Assembly (NCBI GenBank): GCA_004195025.1
Contig: SGBB01000023.1
Coordinates: 1-33,796, forward strand
Origin: Candidatus Acidulidesulfobacter diazotrophicus
GTDB lineage: Bacteria > SZUA-79 > Acidulodesulfobacterales > Acidulodesulfobacteraceae
Reading direction: 5' to 3'
DNA length: 33,796 bases
In this document: positions 24,268 through 32,205 of the stretch, one piece after another
Numbering within the stretch: position 1 is the stretch's first letter
How the letters are laid out: each line of letters begins with the position of its first letter
Notes under the pieces: model-generated
The model's input: the letters and a program-made list of their open reading frames with translations, nothing else
Databases searched by the model: none
What the model was told of the DNA's origin: nothing
Made by a program: the position numbers and the translations under genes

Positions 24268-25740
24268 ATGGAGACAGCCCAGCTCACTTACAAGCAAAGG
24301 TTTATAAAAAATTTAAGCCTGTTGTATCTTGCTACACTTATTTCCAAAATTTTTGCTCTTATTATAAATATACTTCTTGTCAGAAAGCTTGGGGCTTCAA
24401 TATACGGTGAATACGGTTTTGCGCTCACGCTTGTTACATATTTTACGTTAATAGCGGATTCTGGCCTATCTTCGTACGGGGAAACAACAATTGCTAAAGA
24501 TAGGATTAAAGCTAAAAAAACTGCCGGAGATATTTTTTCGTTCAATCTTATTTTGTCGTTAGCTTCCTTCTTTATATTGCTTTTTTTGGCGATTAAAGTT
24601 TTAAGGTTTGGAAAAATTCAAACCAATATGCTTTTATTGATTTCAATTTTGCCGTTAATTGAAATTTTTAGTTTCAATTATGTCATAAAAGCGCTTGAAA
24701 AAAACCAAATAATGGCTTTTTCTGTTTTTTTCGGACGGCTGATTTATTTTTTAGGAATAATTGTATTCGTCGAGAATAAAAGCGATTATTTGTTCGCTAT
24801 ATTATTTTTTATCGTCGGAGCATTTCTGACGTCAATTATTCAATTCGGGTTTGTTATTAGGCTTATCGGAAAGATAAAGTTAAATTTTAGTTTTAAAAAT
24901 TTTAAATATCTTGCGGTAAACGGAATGCCTTTCGGGATAGTGTCCGCACTCCTTATTTTATACGGAAGCCTGCCGGTATTATTTTTAAAAGTTTTCAGCA
25001 CGGATAAAAACATAGGATATTATTATATGGCGGGCAGATTGGTTTTTTTTGTTTCGTCTTTTATAGGTTTGATTATGGGGGCGTTTATTCCTATAATTTC
25101 GGAGGCGATAAAGAACAACGATTTTAAGAAGCAGTCTTCAATAATCAGCGAACTTTTAAGATTTAACTATACGTTTCTTATACCCATTTGTTTCGGCGGC
25201 GTTGTCTTAAGCAGACAAATAATTTCCGTATTTTTCGGTTCGAAGTATATGTTAAGTGCGCAACTTTTGGATATTATGATATGGTCGATTTTGTTTATGG
25301 GCATATCCTCTGTATTCGGCGGGTACTTGACGTCTTTGCAGGACAGAAAGAGTTTGATCTTATCGTTTTTAGTCATTTGTATCGTAGGCGTTTTAACAGT
25401 ACCGGTTTTAATTAAACTTTTTGGGGTATATGGCGCTGCAATTTCCAGTTTGTTTAATGAGTTTATTATGGTAGTATCGTTAATAATATTTTCTTCAAGA
25501 AGAAACAAAAATAAAAATATATACGATAGGATAAATATTAAGGTAAACGCATTAAATTTAATAAAGGTATTGTTAATATCGGCAATAATGGCGTATATCG
25601 TATGGTTTTTCAGCGTCGTTTTATATTTTAATATAGCGTTATCTATAACTGCCGGTATTTTTATCTATTTTGTTTTGTCGGTAATATTAAAAACTTTGAG
25701 TATTAAAGATTTGTCGGAAATTAAAGGAACTATACGCTAA
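24268..25740 (+). CDS. Wzx-type polysaccharide flippase (flippase 2)
   Basis: A 490-residue membrane protein with about fourteen hydrophobic segments. The start, RFIKNLSLLYLATLISKIFA followed by LLVRKLGASIYGEYGFALTL, is the first-helix pattern of the MOP flippase superfamily. LIKLFGVYGAAISSLFNEF in the C-terminal half is a second familiar block. It should export lipid-linked units or a different lipid-linked glycan. It is divergent from the ligase-like gene and followed 12 bases later by a GT4 gene, so the pair 24268-26985 looks like its own transcription unit. Base composition is less AT-rich than flippase 1, and the two proteins show little obvious similarity beyond the family pattern. Confidence 0.87.
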   Translation: METAQLTYKQRFIKNLSLLYLATLISKIFALIINILLVRKLGASIYGEYGFALTLVTYFTLIADSGLSSYGETTIAKDRIKAKKTAGDIFSFNLILSLASFFILLFLAIKVLRFGKIQTNMLLLISILPLIEIFSFNYVIKALEKNQIMAFSVFFGRLIYFLGIIVFVENKSDYLFAILFFIVGAFLTSIIQFGFVIRLIGKIKLNFSFKNFKYLAVNGMPFGIVSALLILYGSLPVLFLKVFSTDKNIGYYYMAGRLVFFVSSFIGLIMGAFIPIISEAIKNNDFKKQSSIISELLRFNYTFLIPICFGGVVLSRQIISVFFGSKYMLSAQLLDIMIWSILFMGISSVFGGYLTSLQDRKSLILSFLVICIVGVLTVPVLIKLFGVYGAAISSLFNEFIMVVSLIIFSSRRNKNKNIYDRINIKVNALNLIKVLLISAIMAYIVWFFSVVLYFNIALSITAGIFIYFVLSVILKTLSIKDLSEIKGTIR

Positions 25741-25752
25741 AATTAAAAAAAT

Positions 25753-26985
25753 ATGAAAATTCTTACAGTTGTTAATAGTTTATCTAAAGGAGGTACGGAA
25801 AGGGTAGCCCAGAATTTTTCAGAAGCATATCAAGATTTGGGAAATGACGTTAGAGTTCTTGCCCTTTATTCGGGAGGACCAAGAAAAAAAGAATTAGAAA
25901 ATAAAAAAATTAAAGTTTATATTAATCTTGATAATAATAAAACTGAGTTGATTTCATGGGGTCCCGAACTAATACACATACATTCCGGTGCTTGCATTGA
26001 AGATGCTCCATATTTATACAAATTAACAGAGTGGTTTACAAGCGCAAAATTTGTAGAGACGAGCGTATTTTCAAAAGTTTCTCTTATCGAAAATAATCTA
26101 ACCGCAATTTTCCAACTTTCTAAATGGTGTGATTACTTGTATAGAACAAGAGGAGGCGATATAAGAAAAAGTTATATTATTCCAAATCCTATAAAAATAA
26201 ATACAATGTACAAACCCTCCGTTGACGATATAAGTAATTTTAAAAAAAAATACGGCATACCTCAAAATTCATTTATTATGGGCAGAATAGGACAGGCTGC
26301 CGAAACTAAATGGTCATTATTTTTAATAGATATATTCGAAAAATTTTTTAATAATGTTGATAAAAATACATGTCTCATTTTGTGTAATCCTCCCGACAAT
26401 ATTATTTCTTATGCTTATGACAAAAAATATCTAAAAGACAATATAGTTGTAATTGACCAGATTATAGGGGATGAAGAATTACGTTGTTTTTACGGTTCTA
26501 TGGATATAATGGTTCATATAGCAGAGGGTGGCGAAAGTTTTGGAATGGTAATAGCCGAATCTCTTTTATGCGAAACGCCGGTTTTGACTTTAAACACGCC
26601 TTGGGCTGATAATTCACAGTGTGAAGTCGTCGGCAATAATATCGGCGGCTGGTGTGTGAATGAAGTTGAAGAAATATATGATAAATTAGTTTATTTGTAT
26701 AAAAATAAAAATTTACTAAAAGAAGCAGGATTAAATGGCAGAAAATATATAATCGAAAAATATGAAATGCACAAAATTGCATACGACGCACTTTGTACTA
26801 TAATCAATAATGACAATAAAATCACAACTATTGAAAATAAAAATGGTTTTGACATTAATAGTCTATCGTGCAGTTTTAAAAATAATTTTTTGATTAAAAC
26901 TTTATTGAGATTAAAATTAATTATTAAAATCAATTTTTTCCATAAAGTTATTAACAAAACTCTAAAAAAAATCATTTATTCATGA
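25753..26985 (+). CDS. GT4-family glycosyltransferase
   Basis: A 410-residue GT-B glycosyltransferase. MKILTVVNSLSKGGTERVAQ is the typical N-terminal glycine-rich loop. The acceptor domain is shorter than usual (LIHIHSGACIEDAPYLY). The donor domain has MGRIGQAAETKWSLFLIDIF, and the E-x7-E pair Glu261/Glu269 lies in EGGESFGMVIAESLLCETPV. The last 50 residues are basic and hydrophobic and may contact the membrane. It is probably cotranscribed with flippase 2 (12-base gap). Its end overlaps the end of the convergent GT2 gene by ten bases. Sugar specificity is unknown. Confidence 0.85.
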   Translation: MKILTVVNSLSKGGTERVAQNFSEAYQDLGNDVRVLALYSGGPRKKELENKKIKVYINLDNNKTELISWGPELIHIHSGACIEDAPYLYKLTEWFTSAKFVETSVFSKVSLIENNLTAIFQLSKWCDYLYRTRGGDIRKSYIIPNPIKINTMYKPSVDDISNFKKKYGIPQNSFIMGRIGQAAETKWSLFLIDIFEKFFNNVDKNTCLILCNPPDNIISYAYDKKYLKDNIVVIDQIIGDEELRCFYGSMDIMVHIAEGGESFGMVIAESLLCETPVLTLNTPWADNSQCEVVGNNIGGWCVNEVEEIYDKLVYLYKNKNLLKEAGLNGRKYIIEKYEMHKIAYDALCTIINNDNKITTIENKNGFDINSLSCSFKNNFLIKTLLRLKLIIKINFFHKVINKTLKKIIYS

Positions 26986-27830
26986 TTTTTATATTCATTT
27001 AAAATCTCTTCTGCTTTTTTTTTATATTCCTCAATTATTTTATATTTAGGATTTGAAGAATTATATTTCTTCATTAAATTAAATTTTAAATAAGAAGAAA
27101 TATAATAAGAAGTCATTAAAATTGAAAGAGAGAAACCGTATTTTTCGTCTTTGTAGCCTTTTTGAATAAATAATCTTTTTATAAAATCTTTAAAAATCTT
27201 TTTCAACAATTTTGTAAAAGTCATTTCGCTTTTAATTCCTTCAAACATATTTTTGGCTTCTATAGTTGTATATCTATTTGACTTTTCTAAAAAATGTTCA
27301 ACATCAATATAGTTAAAGTGAATAAAACCCTCTTCATGATTTTTTATATAATATTTTCTTGCATCGTGCGATATATCAAATATATCATGAACTTTACCTG
27401 TCATCTTTACAAATGCTTTTTTAAATAATCTTGGCTGAAAATCTTGTAAAGCTCCCCATCCGCTTCCAATAAGAAGTTTTCCAAAAAAGTAATTATTGCG
27501 TGGGAAATATACTATATCTGCTAAATTATTTTCTATTATGTCTTTTATTCGATTATACATTTTATATGAAACTAATTCATCGGCATCTATTATAAGAACC
27601 CATTCGGAATTAGCTATATCCACGGCAAACTGTCTAGCAGGGTCGGCATAACCGCACTTTTCGAAAAAATAAATTTTATCCGTAAATTCTTTTGCTATTT
27701 CTACTGTTTTATCATCGCTATACATATCGACTATTATAATTTCATCAGCCCATTTGACAGATTCTAAGCAATTACGGATATTTTTTTCTTCGTTAAGAGT
27801 ATTAATTAAAACTGAGATTTTTGTTTGCAT
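26976..27830 (-). CDS. GT2-family glycosyltransferase, WaaE/KdtX-like
   Basis: A 284-residue GT-A glycosyltransferase. ISVLINTLNEEKNIRNCLES and WADEIIIVDMYSDDKTVEIA (27-46) form the nucleotide-binding part. WVLIIDADE (77-85) carries the acidic DxD-type motif. FFGKLLIGSGWGALQDFQPR and VHDIF follow as in WaaE/KdtX lipopolysaccharide-core glucosyltransferases and related beta-glycosyltransferases. The second half is basic with a possible membrane-associated helix. The start at 27830 lies 25 bases inside the end of the upstream GT2 gene, so the two form a coupled minus-strand pair. Its stop overlaps the convergent GT4 gene by ten bases. A core-assembly role is inference from likeness. Confidence 0.85.
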   Translation of the reverse strand: MQTKISVLINTLNEEKNIRNCLESVKWADEIIIVDMYSDDKTVEIAKEFTDKIYFFEKCGYADPARQFAVDIANSEWVLIIDADELVSYKMYNRIKDIIENNLADIVYFPRNNYFFGKLLIGSGWGALQDFQPRLFKKAFVKMTGKVHDIFDISHDARKYYIKNHEEGFIHFNYIDVEHFLEKSNRYTTIEAKNMFEGIKSEMTFTKLLKKIFKDFIKRLFIQKGYKDEKYGFSLSILMTSYYISSYLKFNLMKKYNSSNPKYKIIEEYKKKAEEILNEYKNHE

Positions 27831-28789
27831 AAAATTTTATTAATATTATTCATATGTTCATAATGTTCGTTTTCAAGCTTTTTTTTCCATTTTTGTATGA
27901 ATTTTTCTTTATTGACTTGACCGTCATCGGGCTTGTATTTTTTGTAAGTGATATTTTCGTAATGAATAACGACAGAGGAGGGGAGATAAACTACTTTATA
28001 GCCTCTTTTTCTTACTTCAAACGCAAGGTCGGCGTCTTCATAATAGGCAGGAGCATATCTTTCGTCAAACCCGCCTATTTCATAAAATAATTCTTTTTTT
28101 ATAATTATACAGGCGCCGGAAATAAAGTCCGTTTCTCTTGAGTAATTATATTCAGGTCTGTCAGGATTATCGAACATACCGTATTGCCATGATTCTCCGT
28201 CTTTCCATATTATGCAGCCTGCTTCTAGAAGTACCCCGTTAGGGTATATAAATTTAGGCCCTGCTATTCCTATTTTATCGTCGCTTTCCATTAATTGCAA
28301 AAGGTTTTTTAGCCAGACTTTTTGGACTTCCGTGTCGTTATTTAAAAACAGAATATATTTGCCAGAGGCGTGTTTGGCGGCGTTGTTGCAATTTCTTAAA
28401 AAGCCGAGATTATTTTTATTTCTGATAATTTTAACATTTTTTACGTATTTTTCTATATTTACGGTTTCGTCGGAAGAATTGTCGTCGGCTATGATTACTT
28501 CGTAAGAAATTACTTTAGTGTTTTTCAATATAGATTTTAAGCACAAGTATGTATAATCCCATTGATTATAAACGGGAATAATGATTGAAACGGAAACTTC
28601 GCCGGAAAAATTAGAATTATTTAGTTCTGGAAAAATTAAAGGTTTTTTTTCTATTTTTTTCACGATAGATTTATAATTACCGTTCAGCCGGTTTAAAAGA
28701 GATAAACGAAATATATTGAAAAATACGTTAATCCTTCCTTTTTTTAAATAGTACCATATTTTTTTAAATCTGTTTTTGGAAATTAACAT
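27806..28789 (-). CDS. GT2-family glycosyltransferase
   Basis: A 327-residue GT-A glycosyltransferase. After a basic N-terminal extension of about 65 residues, the domain opens VSIIIPVYNQWDYTYLCLKS. ADDNSSDETV (101-110) binds nucleotide, NLGFLRNCN contacts the donor and FLNNDTEV (148-155) has the metal-binding acid. Further on come DFISGACIIIKKELF, GGFDERYAPAYYEDADLAFE with the putative catalytic acids, and VVIHYEN. This order is typical of rhamnosyl- and other O-antigen GT2 enzymes. It is the first gene of a minus-strand pair transcribed away from the GT-C-like gene, behind a 215-base intergenic region. Specificity is unknown. Confidence 0.87.
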   Translation of the reverse strand: MLISKNRFKKIWYYLKKGRINVFFNIFRLSLLNRLNGNYKSIVKKIEKKPLIFPELNNSNFSGEVSVSIIIPVYNQWDYTYLCLKSILKNTKVISYEVIIADDNSSDETVNIEKYVKNVKIIRNKNNLGFLRNCNNAAKHASGKYILFLNNDTEVQKVWLKNLLQLMESDDKIGIAGPKFIYPNGVLLEAGCIIWKDGESWQYGMFDNPDRPEYNYSRETDFISGACIIIKKELFYEIGGFDERYAPAYYEDADLAFEVRKRGYKVVYLPSSVVIHYENITYKKYKPDDGQVNKEKFIQKWKKKLENEHYEHMNNINKILCKQKSQF

Positions 28790-29004
28790 TTATGATGTTT
28801 TAAAAGTTTAAATATTGGAATATATTTCAAATTTATTATTAATAAATAATTTTACTATAATTTCGGCATGATTTCATCAAATATTTATTGTATTAATTTA
28901 TCTAAAATTTTATTGTATAATATTCGGTAAGATTTTACGCTATTACTATTTTCTAACATACATTTTAAAATTCAATTATGTTATTATAGATAAAATAAAT
29001 TTAA
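28790..29004. promoter_or_regulatory. Divergent promoter region
   Basis: This 215-base AT-rich gap separates the start of the minus-strand GT2 pair from the start of the plus-strand GT-C-like gene, so it must hold promoters in both directions or none. On the plus strand a perfect -10 hexamer TATAAT lies at 28916-28921, with no convincing -35. On the minus strand TTGATG and a TATAGT-like box 15 bases apart are a weak candidate around 28850-28880. I see no operator or small RNA signal. Confidence 0.35.
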
Positions 29005-30726
29005 ATGAGTTTAGTTAAAAATTTTTTTAGGGAAAATATTTTTTTAGGATTTTTAATTTTTGCGTTTTATTTGTTTTTATCTGCATTTTATATAAATTTC
29101 TATAAGCATAATTTTTTTTCGTCAATGTTCAGTCCTGGCGGAGACCAGAGTTATTTTTTATTTTTTTTAAAATGGTGGCCGTGGGCAATTACTCATAACG
29201 TTAATCCTTTTAAAACTAATTATCTGACGTATCCCAGATTTTATAATACTGCTTGGCTTACATCCGTTCCTATCTTGTCTTTAATTGCATCGCCTATTAC
29301 ATATTATTTTGGAGTGATTTTTTCTTGGAATATATTAATATTATTAGCTCCTGTTACCGCTGCCTTCTCCGCTTATCTTCTTTTTAGATATTTAAAATTG
29401 AATTATTTTTCTTCATTTATCGGCGGTTATATTTTTGGCTTTTCAACTTATGAAATGTCGGAATTGGGCGGACATATTCATATGGTGTATATTTTTCCTG
29501 TTCCGGTAATTATTCTTTTATTATTGAAACGTTTCTCGAAGCAGATAAGCAGAAAAAGTTTTATAATATCTACGGCTTTCCTTATGGTTTTTTTATTTGG
29601 AATAACCACGGAAATTATGACAACATTTGTAGTATTTTTATTTTTATCGGCAATTGTTTCTATATTATATAATTTAAAAAATAAAAAAATTTTAAGTCGC
29701 ATATATAGATTGTCTTTTGAAACATTTTTTGCAGGTTTAACGGCTCTTGTCATATCCTTTCCGGTTGTTTATTATTTAGTCAAGGGGTTGAAAAATGGTA
29801 TTAATAAACCTATACTTTTTTCCGCAAAATGGAATTCTGCCGATTTACTTAATTTTATAATCCCTGCTAATTTTACAAAAATAGGCGGAGATTTTTGCAG
29901 CCGATTTTTTCATTTCTGGAAAGGAAACGACTATATAGGCATTGGCTTACTTATTATTATTATTTTTTCTATGCGTAATTTATTGAAAAAAGAAAAAGAA
30001 GAGATAGAGGGCGATAGTCAATTTATATGGGTAAAACCTCTAATTTTTATTACTTTTATGATTCTTATTTTTTCTCTAGGCCCTTATTTGCATATAGACG
30101 GCATTATTACGATGATACCGATGCCTGGACACTTGTTTATTTTTCCGCCTTTAAATAATGCCGCTCCAAATAGATTTATAATGTATGTATTTTTATTAAT
30201 AGGGTTTTGGGTCGCGGTATGGGTATGCAATATAAAAGAAAATACATTAAAATCCGAAAAATATAAAATATATGGGCGTTATGCTTTGTTGGTCTTAAGT
30301 TTGTTGCTTATAGTTCCAAATTATACTGCATATGTATGGGGAAAGCCTAATTTTAATAGAAAAGCGATAAAAAAATTTGTTCCTAAAGAAAGCGATATAC
30401 TCCCTATACCTTTTTCTCCTTATCCTTACGGGCAAGGAGCGCTCTGGGTTGCCGGATCTAATTTTAAAATACATATGACTGGGCCGAACTGGGGATTTCA
30501 GGTTTATAGACATAACGGTCGAGTATATAAAATGCTTAACGATAATAAAGTTTCCGGCAATTTTAAGCGGCTTATAACCGGTTATTGCCTTAAACACGGC
30601 ATTAAATATATATTGATTTCTGAAAAAGCACATAAAAAAACCATGTGGGAATCTGCTTTCAATAAGATGGGCTGGAAGAGTAAAATCGGCTACGGTATTA
30701 TAATATATAAAGTGATTTTAAGATAA
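29005..30726 (+). CDS. Polytopic membrane protein, GT-C glycosyltransferase-like
   Basis: A 573-residue protein with about eleven to thirteen hydrophobic segments over the first 450 residues and a soluble C-terminal domain of about 120 residues, presumably periplasmic. The first extracytoplasmic loop has SPGGDQSYFLFFLKWWPWAI with Asp47, the position where GT-C glycosyltransferases keep a catalytic acid. That would make it a polyprenyl-phosphate-sugar-dependent transferase, decorating a glycan or lipid on the periplasmic side. I cannot assign it to a named family with certainty. It stands alone between a divergent gap and a convergent GT9 gene nine bases from its stop. Confidence 0.6.
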   Translation: MSLVKNFFRENIFLGFLIFAFYLFLSAFYINFYKHNFFSSMFSPGGDQSYFLFFLKWWPWAITHNVNPFKTNYLTYPRFYNTAWLTSVPILSLIASPITYYFGVIFSWNILILLAPVTAAFSAYLLFRYLKLNYFSSFIGGYIFGFSTYEMSELGGHIHMVYIFPVPVIILLLLKRFSKQISRKSFIISTAFLMVFLFGITTEIMTTFVVFLFLSAIVSILYNLKNKKILSRIYRLSFETFFAGLTALVISFPVVYYLVKGLKNGINKPILFSAKWNSADLLNFIIPANFTKIGGDFCSRFFHFWKGNDYIGIGLLIIIIFSMRNLLKKEKEEIEGDSQFIWVKPLIFITFMILIFSLGPYLHIDGIITMIPMPGHLFIFPPLNNAAPNRFIMYVFLLIGFWVAVWVCNIKENTLKSEKYKIYGRYALLVLSLLLIVPNYTAYVWGKPNFNRKAIKKFVPKESDILPIPFSPYPYGQGALWVAGSNFKIHMTGPNWGFQVYRHNGRVYKMLNDNKVSGNFKRLITGYCLKHGIKYILISEKAHKKTMWESAFNKMGWKSKIGYGIIIYKVILR

Positions 30727-30735
30727 GATAATAAA

Positions 30736-32205
30736 TTATTTTTGCAATATTTCGTCTATTTTATCCAAAACAGCTCTTACGGTTATTTCTGAAATATCGA
30801 ACCTGTCGTCGTAGCCTCGTCCTAATGTTGAAGTGATATAGTCATATTCTTTAAGGTTTTGTTCTATATAAGGGTGAAAAACGGCGGCATAATTGTTATT
30901 TCCTATCTGCCCAGGATAAGGAACGAAATGTCCGTATGACGCTTCGCCAGTGGAGATTACGATTACGGCGGGTTTAGGGGTTGGAGCTGAGGTTGGAGAC
31001 GGAGAGCCGGACGGTATATTGGGAGCGTCAGGCGCGGATGTTGCGGAGGAAATTTGGTTTGTTCGACTTGTGTTTATAATACCTGCGTTTGCAAGCGCCA
31101 TTGCGATATGAGGCGCCATAGTTTCGTTGGAGATAACCAAAGAGGCGTCTTTGACGATATAGAGCAGTTCTATGAGCGAGATTTTTCCTACGGCGTCGTT
31201 AAACGAGGCGTTGTCTGCAAGGTCGGACGGAAAATGTTTTTTAAATTCTGCGGCGTCGTTTAATTCGCTTTTTCCGCCGCACAAGACTATGTGAAAGCCG
31301 TATTTTGTATGGAGGTAGCGCGCAGTTTCGGCAAAGTATTCGGGCGGCCATTTTCTATGCTTAACGCTTGCGCCGATAAAAAACGCGGCGTAAGGAGAGG
31401 AAATTCCAAGTTTTGATTTTAAACCTGCAATGTCCGAAAGAGCAGGGGTTGGAGCTGAGTCGGCGGCGGAGACAGGGGCAGGAGCGACAGAGACAGTAGT
31501 CGCCGCCTGACGCGCCGGCAGATTTATAAAAGGTCCGTTTAAACTTATTCCGGCGCTTATTTTTTCGACTGCGGTTTCAGAAAGCAGTTTTTCAAAGAAA
31601 TTTTTATTTTTATAAAATTCAAACCGGACGTTTTCTGCATCGGGGATTAATTCGTTATAAATTTTTTCGAGGATTTTATTTTTATACGGTTTTGTAAAGC
31701 GGGGGAGCCTGATACTTCCGATTTTTTTGTCGGCTTTTATAAGAAAAGCTAAATCGTTATCGGCGTTAAAAAATTCCCTGCTGAAAGGATGAATAAGTAT
31801 GTCGTATTTAACGGCGGTTATTTCCTTGAATTTTTTATATCTGTAAAAGAAATCCACCGTAAAACTTTTTTTGTCGAGCCAGATAAATTCGTCTATATAG
31901 TCTTTATCCAAAAATTCCGCAAGGTCTTTCCATGCGGAATTGCCGAGCAGCGTTATTTTATAGCTAGCGAATCGGGGGCTTTTTTTTAATACTTCGAAGA
32001 AGTTTCTGAACAGTACGTAATCGCCTATGCCGTCGTGCCGGAATATTATTAGGCTTTTGCTTTTTTCTGAACGAAAAACGCCGCGTACGCCGCGTAAAAG
32101 ATTGCGAAAATAAATCAGTATATCGACCGGCAGGTATATAAAAAGCTTGTTGTATAATTTATACGAACGCCTTTTTATTTTATTTATTTTTTGTCTTAAC
32201 ATCAT
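30736..32205 (-). CDS. GT9-family glycosyltransferase with two Pro/Ala/Ser-rich inserts
   Basis: A 489-residue heptosyltransferase-like GT-B protein. LIIFRHDGIGDYVLFRNFFE (52-71) has the family GD motif. FFIGASVKHRKWPPEYFAET and VISNETMAPHIAMALANAG (357-375) are the donor-side blocks. Two low-complexity inserts interrupt it: residues 229-258 (bases 31432-31521), before the donor domain, and 376-412 (bases 30970-31080), right after the MAPHIAMALANAG helix. Both are rich in Ala, Pro, Ser and Thr, both contain SAPTP in the same frame, and both share a 16-bp DNA repeat. The four-Cys C-terminal pattern of the other GT9 proteins here is absent. It overlaps the upstream GT9 gene by four bases (ATGA). 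Sugar specificity is unknown. Confidence 0.82.
   Translation of the reverse strand: MMLRQKINKIKRRSYKLYNKLFIYLPVDILIYFRNLLRGVRGVFRSEKSKSLIIFRHDGIGDYVLFRNFFEVLKKSPRFASYKITLLGNSAWKDLAEFLDKDYIDEFIWLDKKSFTVDFFYRYKKFKEITAVKYDILIHPFSREFFNADNDLAFLIKADKKIGSIRLPRFTKPYKNKILEKIYNELIPDAENVRFEFYKNKNFFEKLLSETAVEKISAGISLNGPFINLPARQAATTVSVAPAPVSAADSAPTPALSDIAGLKSKLGISSPYAAFFIGASVKHRKWPPEYFAETARYLHTKYGFHIVLCGGKSELNDAAEFKKHFPSDLADNASFNDAVGKISLIELLYIVKDASLVISNETMAPHIAMALANAGIINTSRTNQISSATSAPDAPNIPSGSPSPTSAPTPKPAVIVISTGEASYGHFVPYPGQIGNNNYAAVFHPYIEQNLKEYDYITSTLGRGYDDRFDISEITVRAVLDKIDEILQK
30976..30991. repeat. 16-bp in-gene direct repeat, copy A
   Basis: AGGGGTTGGAGCTGAG at 30976-30991 is identical to 31444-31459. 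On the coding (minus) strand it encodes SAPTP in the second low-complexity insert of the GT9 gene. Confidence 0.85.
31444..31459. repeat. 16-bp in-gene direct repeat, copy B
   Basis: Identical to 30976-30991 and read in the same frame (SAPTP) within the first low-complexity insert of the GT9 gene. The surrounding DNA is clearly G/C-richer than the flanking gene. Confidence 0.85.

Noticed and set aside
27854-28505. Plus-strand frames across the minus-strand GT2 gene
   Set aside because: The minus strand carries full GT2 motifs; the plus-strand frames lack motifs and start signals.
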